Shown here piece after piece: positions 9,567-17,400 of a stretch of DNA of 64,000 bases; positions within the stretch are counted from its first letter, which is position 1; the number at the start of each line of letters is the position of its first letter. The position numbers and the translations under genes are program-made. The notes beneath the pieces are model-generated. The model was given only the letters and a program-made list of their open reading frames with translations. It was not told the origin of the DNA and did no database searches. This stretch comes from Methylomonas rhizoryzae (lineage in GTDB: Bacteria > Pseudomonadota > Gammaproteobacteria > Methylococcales > Methylomonadaceae). Location: positions 992,001 through 1,056,000 of the forward strand of contig NZ_CP043929.1 of assembly GCF_008632455.1 (NCBI RefSeq), written 5' to 3'.

Positions 9567-10142
9567 CTATTCCTCGGAGCCAAAGCAGCTTGAGTAGTCG
9601 TGGCATACTTCGCAAGACGGAGCGCGGCATACGTATAAACCTTCCGTTTCGCACAATTGTTTATATAAAAACTTTTTCCATTTCATATCCCGGCTATTAT
9701 GCGCGGCCAATTCCGGAAAATTGTGTTGAAGCATAGCCGTTAGTTCTTTTCGGCTCCATAAGCCCAAATCCTGCCAAAGATGGTCGCTGCCCAAGCAGGC
9801 CGCCACGATAATCGTTATCAAAAATTCCGTGACATTGGATTGTTCCCTTGCATACTGACGCAGCAAGTGTTCCAGGTCTTGCTTTTCCAGCATGCGGCTG
9901 AAATCCAACGATTTGCCGGAAACTGCATAGTCGGCCAGTGGATAGGCGGGAAACAGGCTAGACGAAAACTGTTCGAATTGTTCGCCAGTCATGCCCAAGG
10001 CATCGGGCAATACACCGTCGCCGACCAGCCAGCTCGCCACGATTTGCGCCAGCCAGTGGCTATTGGCGGAGGGTTCGCAGTGGGCGATCAATTCCGCGTA
10101 ATAGTGTTCTCGAGTATACGAAGCGAGTGCGGGTATAGACAT
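9567..10142 (-). CDS. nifQ: Nitrogenase molybdenum-processing protein NifQ
   Basis: The protein has 191 residues from the ATG at 10142, chosen because a purine-rich AAGGGGAA site lies about nine bases upstream; an earlier in-frame ATG at 10199 lacks family match. The C-terminus carries the NifQ iron-sulfur/Mo signature C-x4-C-x2-C-x5-C (CRAPSCEVCHDYSSC). NifQ supplies molybdenum, as a Mo-Fe-S cluster, for FeMo-co synthesis on NifEN. It is the last gene of the minus-strand nifB locus, which runs nifB-fdxN-ArsC-like-flavodiiron-ferredoxin-FeSII-nifQ. Confidence 0.93.
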   Translation of the reverse strand: MSIPALASYTREHYYAELIAHCEPSANSHWLAQIVASWLVGDGVLPDALGMTGEQFEQFSSSLFPAYPLADYAVSGKSLDFSRMLEKQDLEHLLRQYAREQSNVTEFLITIIVAACLGSDHLWQDLGLWSRKELTAMLQHNFPELAAHNSRDMKWKKFLYKQLCETEGLYVCRAPSCEVCHDYSSCFGSEE

Positions 10143-10232
10143 GATGCGGTTCCCCTTCGGTTGGAAATGCCGCACCGGTGACGCATGGGTATGCTGCAAG
10201 GCCAGTGTGACATTTTTTACGTGCAGGTTAAG

Positions 10233-10583
10233 TTAGTATTGAACGCGGATATCTTCGTCGCGCACGATCATTTGGCAGGCTAGGCGCCAATCGGTCGGCA
10301 AATCGTCGACAGCCATGGTGTCGATTTGCTCTTGAGTGATTTTGCCGAGTTCCTTCAATACAGTCTTTTCCTTATCGGTCAAAGGACCGCCCATGCGCTG
10401 ATTTTTCTTGTCGATGCTGGAAACCTGCACGATGCAGGTGCCGCACTCCCCGTCCTCGCAAGAAAAGTTAATGGGGATTTTGTTTTCCAGCGCTAACTTC
10501 AGCACGGTTTGAGTATGGCTGCCGGCAACGGCGTAAACCGTTTTGTCCCGGTATTCCGGACTGGTAAATGTAATTAAAGCCAT
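10233..10583 (-). CDS. fesII: [2Fe-2S] Shethna FeSII-type nitrogenase-protective ferredoxin
   Basis: This 116-residue protein has cluster ligands in FSCEDGECGTC and a fourth Cys in WRLACQMIV. Beyond the generic fold it shares the FeSII-specific middle and end: LTDKEKTVLKELGK, then DLPTDWRLACQ and RDEDIRV, which I recognise from Azotobacter FeSII. FeSII forms a reversible, O2-resistant complex with oxidised nitrogenase Fe and MoFe proteins (conformational protection). Its place between nifQ and a second nif ferredoxin supports that role. It could instead be an electron carrier. Confidence 0.82.
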   Translation of the reverse strand: MALITFTSPEYRDKTVYAVAGSHTQTVLKLALENKIPINFSCEDGECGTCIVQVSSIDKKNQRMGGPLTDKEKTVLKELGKITQEQIDTMAVDDLPTDWRLACQMIVRDEDIRVQY

Positions 10584-10601
10584 GATGAGTACCTCTAAAC
10601 G

Positions 10602-11048
<447 letters not shown>

Positions 11049-11064
11049 TCAGAGTCGGAAGGCC

Positions 11065-12354
11065 TCACATCAGGTCTGAAATATCGAGAGTTTTGGCGGC
11101 TCTGATGCCCATCAGCTCTTGGGCAAGCTCGAGGCCGAATGCTTTACACTCCACGATTTCCGCGTCGGTAGGGATCAACTTAACTCGGAGTCCGGGTACC
11201 GGAACTCTTAACTTCAAACCTCTCAACCGGTCTTCGACCAGTCTGACGCCTTCGCCCGTCCATCCGTAAGAGCCGAATACCCCGCCCAGCTTGTTTTTCA
11301 AGTTGACGACGGTTAACGAAGACAACAAATCCCAAATCGGCTTGACGGCATCGCCGTTAATGGTCGGCGTGCCTAGCACCAAACCGTCCGCTTCTTCGAT
11401 TAAATCTACGAATGGAGAGACTTCGCCGCCTTCCAGGTCGTACAAAGAAACCCGGACTTCAGGTACTTGCATGGCTCCCTGGTAAATGGCCTCCGCCATG
11501 CGGCGGGTGTTGCCGTAAGAGCTGATGTAGAAAATCAACAAGGATTTTTGCTGGGGACTGATTTCGCTATGCAGCGCGGGGCTGGACAACTGCCGGTAAC
11601 GATTGATGTATCGATCGGGGCGGTCGCGTAATATCGGCCCGTGGGTAGGGGCGATCAGTTTGAGCGGCAAGGGTTCGATCAACTCCAGGGCGTGCAGTAC
11701 GTATTCTTTAAATGGGCGCATGATATGCGCGTAGTAGTATTCGAACGAAAAGCGAAAATCGCCAACCTGATCGTTGAATAAACGTTGGTCGCAAAAGTGG
11801 CAGCCGAAGACATCCCCGGAAAACAAGGTTTGTTCTTCCGGTACGTAGGCGCATTGGGTATCCGGCCAGTGCAAGTAAGGGGTGTGCAAAAAATGGATGC
11901 TGCGATCGCCTAGCGAGACAAAATCGCCGGTTAACACCGGTTTGTAGCTCAACTCGTCCTGTTTGAGCAGGCCTTTTAACATCGATTGCGCCTTTTGCGA
12001 GATGAACAGTTGCGCCTGCGGCGCGCGGCGCATCAGTTCCGGAAGTGCGCCGGTATGGTCGGGCTCCAGATGATTGAGGACGATGACTTTGATTTCGGAA
12101 TAGTCGGCGATGCTTTCCAAGCGGGCAAAAAAGTCGCCGGCAAAGCCTTCTTTAACGGTGTCGACCACTGCAACGCCGGTACTGCCACGGATCACATAGG
12201 CGTTGTAGCTGGTACCGTTAGCGGTTCTCAAGATAATATCGAATGTGCGCAGATTAGGGTCCAGCGCACCGACCCAATGGACGCGTTCAGACAATGCTAC
12301 CGCTTGAGGGGCCCCTGCGGCATTTGTCAATATGGCGGCGTTCATGGGCTGCAT
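11065..12354 (-). CDS. Flavodiiron protein (FprA/A-type flavoprotein, O2 or NO reductase)
   Basis: The protein has 429 residues. The metallo-beta-lactamase-like di-iron domain (about 1-265) has ligands in NHLEPDH, LHTPYLHWPD, FSGDVFGCH and APTHGPIL. The FMN-binding flavodoxin domain (about 270-425) has YISSYGNTRRMAEAI. Flavodiiron proteins reduce O2 to water or NO to N2O in the cytoplasm. In a nif operon next to FeSII the likely job is local O2 scavenging. The start used is ATG 12354; ATG 12345 is also possible. It overlaps the upstream ArsC-like gene by 13 bases. Electron donors could be the neighbouring ferredoxins. Confidence 0.92.
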   Translation of the reverse strand: MQPMNAAILTNAAGAPQAVALSERVHWVGALDPNLRTFDIILRTANGTSYNAYVIRGSTGVAVVDTVKEGFAGDFFARLESIADYSEIKVIVLNHLEPDHTGALPELMRRAPQAQLFISQKAQSMLKGLLKQDELSYKPVLTGDFVSLGDRSIHFLHTPYLHWPDTQCAYVPEEQTLFSGDVFGCHFCDQRLFNDQVGDFRFSFEYYYAHIMRPFKEYVLHALELIEPLPLKLIAPTHGPILRDRPDRYINRYRQLSSPALHSEISPQQKSLLIFYISSYGNTRRMAEAIYQGAMQVPEVRVSLYDLEGGEVSPFVDLIEEADGLVLGTPTINGDAVKPIWDLLSSLTVVNLKNKLGGVFGSYGWTGEGVRLVEDRLRGLKLRVPVPGLRVKLIPTDAEIVECKAFGLELAQELMGIRAAKTLDISDLM

Positions 12355-12767
12355 GCTTGTTGCCTATGTTGCCGGGTACAGGTTTCCGGATCGTTGGCGT
12401 CCCGATTCGTATCCAAACCCAGCCACGCGTCTATCTGTTCCGCCTCGAATCCGGCGCGCCGTTTGCCGTCGACTTCCAGCAGCGGGCGTCTGATCAAAAT
12501 CGGGTCTGAGACCATCAATTCGATTGCTTCCGGTTCGCTCAGAATATCGGGATTGATGGCACCGCTTTTAATCGCCGGTGCGCTTCGGTTAAACCATTCC
12601 TGTACCGGCATGGAGCCGAAGAATGAACGCAATTTAGCGCGATCTTGTTTCCAAGGTTGCTGAAGTAGATCGTACACTATCAGCAAATGTCCGGCTTTGG
12701 ACAAGAGTTGCTTTTGCTTGTTGTTGTTTATACAACCGGGCTTTTCATAAAAATGCACTATTGCCAT
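12342..12767 (-). CDS. Nitrogenase-associated ArsC/Spx-like protein (NifO-type)
   Basis: The protein has 141 residues from the ATG at 12767 (MAIVHFYEKPGC). The thioredoxin-like fold has a single N-terminal Cys in EKPGCINN and the ArsC-family RRPLLEVDG motif near residue 93. nif clusters of Azotobacter and relatives contain an ArsC-like family annotated as nitrogenase-associated (NifO), and the context matches. NifO is linked to nitrate-insensitive FeMo-co assembly in Azotobacter. Arsenate reduction is unlikely here. The in-frame extension upstream of 12767 overlaps fdxN and is not coding. Confidence 0.8.
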   Translation of the reverse strand: MAIVHFYEKPGCINNNKQKQLLSKAGHLLIVYDLLQQPWKQDRAKLRSFFGSMPVQEWFNRSAPAIKSGAINPDILSEPEAIELMVSDPILIRRPLLEVDGKRRAGFEAEQIDAWLGLDTNRDANDPETCTRQHRQQACSP

Positions 12768-12772
12768 AACAA

Positions 12773-13051
12773 TTAATGCGCTTGCAATGCTGCCATGGCC
12801 TCCGCCATTTTTTCCGGTGGAATGCCGGTCAGCGAGCCGGGCGGATTGATTTCCATGCCTTTGGCATCCAGGATTGCGCCTTCGATCGGACAAATCGTTG
12901 CGCATTGCGGCGTATCGTAATCGCCGTCGCATTCGGTGCATTTTCTAGGGTTGATCAGAAAATGTGCCTCGGCTTTGTAGATGGCTTTGCTTGGGCACAG
13001 AGGTTCGCAGGCGTAGCAATTAACGCAGGTATTGATAATCTTTAAAGCCAT
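12773..13051 (-). CDS. fdxN: 2[4Fe-4S] ferredoxin FdxN (nifB-associated)
   Basis: This 92-residue protein has two cluster motifs: CVNCYACEPLCP and CTECDGDYDTPQC with CP downstream. The long insertion in the second motif is typical of nif-type FdxN. FdxN is a low-potential donor needed for NifB-cofactor maturation and nitrogenase electron flow. It lies 172 bases downstream of nifB, across two stem-loops, and five bases upstream of the ArsC-like gene. Its paralogue at 35267-35467 shares the second motif style. Confidence 0.92.
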   Translation of the reverse strand: MALKIINTCVNCYACEPLCPSKAIYKAEAHFLINPRKCTECDGDYDTPQCATICPIEGAILDAKGMEINPPGSLTGIPPEKMAEAMAALQAH

Positions 13052-13090
13052 GACATCACCTTAACTTGTTCTTTCGTTTTTAATTAAAGT

Positions 13091-13216
13091 GGCAGGCCGG
13101 CTTGCTTATCCATAAGCCAGCCTGCCGACGAGTCCATCTGCGCTATGCATCGATCTGTTCGAAAAGGTGCCTAAGGCTATTCTTTTCGAAGCCGGCTAGG
13201 CGGGGTGCCTAGCCGG
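13091..13216 (-). repeat. Two strong stem-loops in the nifB-fdxN spacer
   Basis: Hairpin A (13091-13126) has 13-bp arms, GGCAGGCCGGCTT and AAGCCAGCCTGCC, with one mismatch. Hairpin B (13192-13216) has a perfect 10-bp stem, CCGGCTAGGC / GCCTAGCCGG, with a 5-base loop, starting eight bases after the nifB stop. Neither is followed by a good T-run on the minus strand. mRNA 3'-end stabilisation or partial attenuation after nifB is more likely than full termination. Confidence 0.6.
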
Positions 13217-13223
13217 TTATCGA

Positions 13224-14717
13224 TCAAGCGGTAGCGCGTATTCTGCCTTCCGCGTCGTCCAGTTTGCCGGCAGCCGCCATTTCCTCGTAGACGGCCATGA
13301 CGGCTTCTTCGATCGGCTCCATCGCGTGTTCGCCGTTGGGTTGGATGCCGGCTTTTTCCAGCATATCCCAAGGTTCATAACCGATCTTAGAGCACAGAAC
13401 GACTTCGCAGCCTTCCAATGCACGAATGGTGCGTTGCAATACGCTTTCGCCGTCGCCGCAGGTGTCGTCGCCGCTGCAATACAAATCGGTTTTACGGTGG
13501 CTCATGAAACGAACGCCGTTCGGAGAGGCTTCGTAAATCAAGAACTCTTTCGCGTGGCCGAAATGTTGGTTGATGACGCCTTGACCGCTGGTCGCGATAG
13601 CCATCAATACCGGACGGGTGTCGAGTTTTTTCGCTTCGGCATGCTTAGCGGCCGCTTCATCTTTCTTGGCGCGTTTGCTGTGCATCTCTTCGGCAATGGC
13701 TTCGTGGATGACTTTGCGTTTTACCATGGCGGATTGATAATCGATTTCCATCTCTTCGATTTTATCCAGCGTGAACTCGTCGCCGCGGTCTTCACCCAAC
13801 AAGCCAACCGCGTCCGCCCGGCATTGGCGGCAATGGCGCATCATGTTCATGTCGCCGGAGCAGGCGTCTTGCAGATCCATCAATTCGTCTTGAGTCGGTC
13901 CGCGTTGGCCCATTACCCCAAAGAACGTGCCGTGTTCCGCTTCGGCGATCAACGGCATGACGTTGTGCAGGAAAGCGCCTTTGGTTTTGACGATTTTGCT
14001 GACTTCGGCCAAATGCTTGTCGTTAATGCCGGGAATCATGACCGAATTGACTTTGACCAAAATGCCTTTTGCAACCAGCATTTCCAAGCCTTTTTGCTGT
14101 TGTTCGATCAGGATGCGGGCACCTTCCACACCTTTAATGCGCTTGTTTTCCCAGAAAATCCAAGGATAAATTTGCGCACCGATTTCCGGGTCGACGCAGT
14201 TGATCGTGATGGTCACGTGATCGATGTTGTGTTTGGACAATTCTTCGACCGATTCCGGCAATGCCAAACCGTTGGTGGACACGCAGAGCTTTATGTCGGG
14301 CGCGTCTTCGCTCAGGCGGCGGAAGGTTTCGAACGTCCGGTCCGGATTGGCTAACGGATCACCGGGGCCGGCAATGCCCAATACCGTCATTTGCGGAATG
14401 GTAGCCGCCACCGCCATGGTTTTTTTCACGGCTTGATCAGGGGTCAGCAGCTCGGAAACCACGCCTGGGCGGGATTCGTTAGAGCAATCGTATTTACGGT
14501 TACAGTAATGACATTGAATATTGCACGCCGGCGCGACTGCTACGTGCATGCGGGCAAAATAATGGTGAGCGTCTTCCGAATAGCAGGGATGATTTTCCAC
14601 CTTGGCGCGGATTTCGTCCGACAAATGACCCAGTTGGTCGTCGGATGAGCCGCAAGAATGGGATGAACAGCCGCCTGCACTGGCAGCTGGGGTTTCGTTT
14701 AATACTGGCAATTCCAT
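13224..14717 (-). CDS. nifB: FeMo-cofactor biosynthesis protein NifB
   Basis: The protein has 497 residues from the ATG at 14717, which has a GAGGTGA site six bases upstream; an upstream in-frame ATG at 14771 lies over the promoter. The N-terminal radical SAM domain has APACNIQCHYCNRKYDCSNE (CxxxCxxC) and LGIAGPGDPLANP. A C-terminal NifX-like domain (about residues 370-480, with AIATSGQGVINQHFGHAKE) is fused on. NifB builds the carbide-containing 8Fe precursor (NifB-co). It is the first gene of the minus-strand locus and has its own sigma-54 promoter. Confidence 0.97.
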   Translation of the reverse strand: MELPVLNETPAASAGGCSSHSCGSSDDQLGHLSDEIRAKVENHPCYSEDAHHYFARMHVAVAPACNIQCHYCNRKYDCSNESRPGVVSELLTPDQAVKKTMAVAATIPQMTVLGIAGPGDPLANPDRTFETFRRLSEDAPDIKLCVSTNGLALPESVEELSKHNIDHVTITINCVDPEIGAQIYPWIFWENKRIKGVEGARILIEQQQKGLEMLVAKGILVKVNSVMIPGINDKHLAEVSKIVKTKGAFLHNVMPLIAEAEHGTFFGVMGQRGPTQDELMDLQDACSGDMNMMRHCRQCRADAVGLLGEDRGDEFTLDKIEEMEIDYQSAMVKRKVIHEAIAEEMHSKRAKKDEAAAKHAEAKKLDTRPVLMAIATSGQGVINQHFGHAKEFLIYEASPNGVRFMSHRKTDLYCSGDDTCGDGESVLQRTIRALEGCEVVLCSKIGYEPWDMLEKAGIQPNGEHAMEPIEEAVMAVYEEMAAAGKLDDAEGRIRATA

Positions 14718-14754
14718 GAATGTCACCTCGCTTGATTTGGTTCGATTGCTTTCA

Positions 14755-14770
14755 AGCATAGGTTGTGCCA
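14755..14770 (-). promoter_or_regulatory. Sigma-54 (-24/-12) promoter of nifB
   Basis: Read on the minus strand the sequence is TGGCAC-AACCT-ATGCT, giving GG and GC dinucleotides ten bases apart as RpoN requires. The predicted start is about 12 bases downstream, leaving a short leader before the nifB ATG at 14717. Confidence 0.85.
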
Positions 14771-14822
14771 AATCATAATTTATTGAAATATATGATTTCT
14801 TTGGTTAAATACCGCCTGTATT

Positions 14823-14838
14823 TGTCGGAAACCAAACA
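14823..14838. promoter_or_regulatory. NifA upstream activator site 1 (nifB)
   Basis: TGT-N10-ACA (TGTCGGAAACCAAACA) is an exact match to the NifA binding consensus, about 55 bases upstream of the -24 element. Confidence 0.75.
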
Positions 14839-14855
14839 GGATGCCTTCTCGCCGA

Positions 14856-14871
14856 TGTGTTTTAGTTGACA
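14856..14871. promoter_or_regulatory. NifA upstream activator site 2 (nifB)
   Basis: This is a second exact TGT-N10-ACA (TGTGTTTTAGTTGACA), 33 bases from the first. That is about three helical turns, so both sites face the same side of the DNA. Confidence 0.75.
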
Positions 14872-15137
14872 AATTTGTAATTTCCACATTTAACGGAAGG
14901 GTTTGATTTTTATGGCAATGAATAGAGGTGGATGGCACAAGAGCCATCGGCATGACGCGCGGGTTGTGTAACCCGCGTAGGGTTAGGAGCGCCTATCGGT
15001 TCGCCGTTATGGACGGATACCATGCATTGGGAATGGCAGATAAATCACAGGTTGCGGCAGGGGCGGCCGACCCGACGTCCGTGTCCGGGTCAGGGGGGCG
15101 GTTTGCCTTCGCTTAAACCGGTCGTGCGAGCACCAAA

Positions 15138-15962
15138 TTACTGCGAGGTGTTGGCGCCGGCCGGCGCGTAAGCGCTGACGCTGATCTCCAAATCCGGTTG
15201 ACCTTCCTGGCCTTTTTGTCTTAAGCGCAAGGCGCCGCTCAACGAAGCCGGGGTGGCGGAGGTGCAGCCGCTTTGGACGAAAAACCAGGAGGAATCGCGT
15301 TGCGAGGAGCCGTCAGGATCCTGGTAATTGACGTCGGTGGTGAAATCCACCCAATTGGTGCTGATAGGCGCCACGCTGGTCAAAGGTTGTGCACTGTCGC
15401 CCGGCTGGTGCACGACCGAGGTGTAAGTCAGGCCGGCCCGGTATAACACTTCGTCGGATTGCTGGGCGCCGCGGGTGACGAAATTATAGCCGGCGGCAAT
15501 GGGGCCGCGGTCTCTATACCCTGCCCGCACCACGTCGTTGATTTCGAAATATTGGGTGCCGGCGGTGTTGGGGTCGTAATCGACGTTGTTCAAGCGAATT
15601 TTCACCCCGTACACGCAACTGGTACCGGCGGAGTTGCGCCACACCCGGTCGGTCAGAGTACCGATGGTGATGCCGTTGATTATGATGTTGCGGGAGGTGG
15701 AGGCTTTTTGCGAGTAACCGGATACCGGCGGACTGTTGGACGGTACGGCGCAGGTGTTGTTTTCGCCGCCGTTGGGCGAAAATGTCGGCGGGGTGGATTC
15801 GTCGGAACCGAAATCGCCGGTCAAATTACAGGTGACGTAGGCCGAGGTGCCGCCGGACACCGGCACGCCGGTGTCCGGCAGGCTGACTAGACCGGTCGCC
15901 AACGCGCCGGAAGAGACGGCCAGACCGCCGAGCAAGCCGCTGATCATCGAGAGTTTTTGCAT
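15138..15962 (-). CDS. Secreted protein of unknown function
   Basis: The protein has 274 residues. A clear Sec signal peptide (MQKLSMISGLLGGLAVSSGA, cleaved near ALA-TG) leads a mature protein rich in Ser, Thr, Gly and Asp with four Cys. Aromatic patches such as WVDFTTDV and SSWFFVQSGC near the C-terminus suggest a beta-rich extracellular or periplasmic protein. I do not recognise the family. It lies downstream of the pentapeptide-repeat gene on the same strand (78-base gap), next to a divergent TonB receptor, so the three may serve one surface function. Copper-responsive methanotroph surface proteins (CorA/MopE) are a speculative alternative with no motif support. Confidence 0.75.
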   Translation of the reverse strand: MQKLSMISGLLGGLAVSSGALATGLVSLPDTGVPVSGGTSAYVTCNLTGDFGSDESTPPTFSPNGGENNTCAVPSNSPPVSGYSQKASTSRNIIINGITIGTLTDRVWRNSAGTSCVYGVKIRLNNVDYDPNTAGTQYFEINDVVRAGYRDRGPIAAGYNFVTRGAQQSDEVLYRAGLTYTSVVHQPGDSAQPLTSVAPISTNWVDFTTDVNYQDPDGSSQRDSSWFFVQSGCTSATPASLSGALRLRQKGQEGQPDLEISVSAYAPAGANTSQ

Positions 15963-16040
15963 AGTAGTTTCCGTTTGAAGTGAAAGTAAGCCGGCGCCTT
16001 AGCAAAGCCGGTAAGAAAAGGCATCCGTGCCGGAGCGCGG

Positions 16041-17210
16041 TTAAAAACCGTGTCCTATGCAGGTCGTGACCTGCACTCCATCTACCGTGACGCCGTCCGG
16101 ACAGACGGCGGCGGTGAAATCGGTGGCGGCGTCGATCACGGCGTGCTCCGTGTTTTGCGCATCCGCCAAATTGGCGCCGTGCAGGTCGGCGCCGGAGAAA
16201 TCGCTGCCGGCCAGATCGGCGCCGGCCAGATCGGCGTTTTGCAGGTCGGCGCCGTTGAAATCGGTATCCGCTAAGTAGGCCGAACTCAAATCGGCAGCGT
16301 TCAGCTCGGCTCCGGCTAAACTCGCGCCGGTTAAATTGGCGTAGGCCAGTTTGCCGTTGGCCAGTTGCGCGCCTTGCAGATTGCTTTCCGCCATTTGCGC
16401 GCCGCTCAACGTGGCGCCGTTCAACTTGGCGGCGCTTAAGTCGGCTTGATTCAGTTGGGCGCCGTACAAATTCGCGTCGGAAAAATCGGCATGGTTCAAA
16501 TCGGCCCCGGCGGCGATTAGCGGGTTGTTGCCGCCGGTTTGCAGTTTGGAGAAATTGGCGCCGGCCGCTTGGGTCTGCGGGCTCAAAGTCAGGGAGCCTA
16601 TGACCGCAGAACCGCTCAAATCGGCGCCGCGTAAATTGGCTTGCCCCAACTCTCCGGCCAAGCGGGCGTTGCGCAGAATCGCGCCTTGCAGGTTCAAGTC
16701 CTTCAAATGGTCTGCGGTACTGAAATCGCACTGGCTCATGTCGCGCAACAGTTCGGGATGGGCGCAAGCGAAAGGGTCCGGGCCGGCTTGTCGTTCGGTG
16801 GGCTGCCAGGCTTGCGGATGTTCGTCCGGCGGCAGATTTTGGTTGGCGTCTATCAGGCTTTGATAGACGACTTGCCGGTAGCGCACGCTGTCGTTCAGGC
16901 CGTACACCGGCTGCTCGCCCCAGTCGCCACGAAATTCGCCGGCCGCTCTGGCGGTCGGAGCGGCTTGCGTGTCACCGTCGAGGCCCAGTCCGACGAATAC
17001 CCGGTCCCAGCCGAGATCGCTGTCGTCATTCCCTGATGGGGATTGCCGCGCGGAGACATCCGTCCCGGCCGAGGCGTGTGCAGTATGCGCGCGCGCTGAG
17101 TGTCCGCTCGCCTGCGTTTGCCGGCCGTCGAGCCATAATTCGGCCAAGGCGATAGCCATAACTACGGCGAGTAGTGAGAGTCCTAAGGGTCTGGTGCGAC
17201 TAGTCATCAT
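16041..17210 (-). CDS. Exported pentapeptide-repeat protein with a chitin-binding-like module
   Basis: The protein has 389 residues. An N-terminal hydrophobic segment (about 9-24, LGLSLLAVVMAIALAELW) acts as signal or anchor. Residues about 100-138 (PVYGLNDSVRYRQVVYQSL, then PP and AWQP) fit the CBM5/12-type chitin-binding pattern with spaced aromatics. Residues about 165-360 are A(D/N)LxxAxL pentapeptide repeats forming a right-handed quadrilateral helix. The tail has a CPDG...C pair. Exported pentapeptide proteins are likely surface or cell-wall binding. It is divergent from the TonB receptor, with an inverted repeat between them. The ATG at 17210 is preceded by another methionine choice one codon on. 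Confidence 0.82.
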   Translation of the reverse strand: MMTSRTRPLGLSLLAVVMAIALAELWLDGRQTQASGHSARAHTAHASAGTDVSARQSPSGNDDSDLGWDRVFVGLGLDGDTQAAPTARAAGEFRGDWGEQPVYGLNDSVRYRQVVYQSLIDANQNLPPDEHPQAWQPTERQAGPDPFACAHPELLRDMSQCDFSTADHLKDLNLQGAILRNARLAGELGQANLRGADLSGSAVIGSLTLSPQTQAAGANFSKLQTGGNNPLIAAGADLNHADFSDANLYGAQLNQADLSAAKLNGATLSGAQMAESNLQGAQLANGKLAYANLTGASLAGAELNAADLSSAYLADTDFNGADLQNADLAGADLAGSDFSGADLHGANLADAQNTEHAVIDAATDFTAAVCPDGVTVDGVQVTTCIGHGF

Positions 17211-17297
17211 GCGGTACCGGGATCAGCGGGGAGGTTGCAGTGCGAGCCGGACATACCGGCCGCAAAAGACTAGTGGGATAAGGCGGATTTGCGTATA

Positions 17298-17340
17298 GGA
17301 AAAACTCCTTAAATTCATTGAAATATAAAGGAATTTTTCC
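17298..17340. promoter_or_regulatory. 13-bp inverted repeat between the divergent pentapeptide and TonB-receptor genes
   Basis: GGAAAAACTCCTT (17298-17310) and AAGGAATTTTTCC (17328-17340) match at 12 of 13 positions around an AT-rich 17-base centre. It sits inside the 190-base divergent promoter region, so it is a candidate shared operator. A hairpin in the receptor leader is the alternative. Confidence 0.5.
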
Positions 17341-17400
17341 CATATATGGCCGGGGTGTGGTCTTGTAGAATGCCTTAGGCCGTTAGAGGCGGCTGGTCGA

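Larger units (their letters stand above)
14718..15137. other. Non-coding region upstream of nifB
   Basis: These 420 bases contain no convincing gene. The nifB-proximal half holds the sigma-54 promoter and two NifA sites listed separately. The distal half holds a perfect 8-bp hairpin at 14958-14977 (CGCGGGTT / AACCCGCG, GTGT loop) and nothing else recognisable before the end of the convergently read secreted-protein locus at 15138. Confidence 0.7.

Noticed and set aside
12342..12767. Arsenate reductase annotation for the ArsC-like gene
   Set aside because: The fold fits, but its place between fdxN and a flavodiiron gene in a nif operon points to the nitrogenase-associated branch of the family.
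13326..14354. 342-codon plus-strand open frame opposite nifB
   Set aside because: It lies wholly antisense to an unmistakable nifB, has no family resemblance or ribosome-binding site, and its composition is what the reverse of nifB codons gives.
15138..15962. Assignment of the secreted protein as a methanotroph copper protein (CorA/MopE)
   Set aside because: No metal-binding motif or neighbouring di-haem peroxidase gene (CorB) supports this; kept only as something to test.
16130..16640. Tandem DNA repeat resembling a satellite
   Set aside because: It is the coding region of pentapeptide repeats and reads through in one frame.
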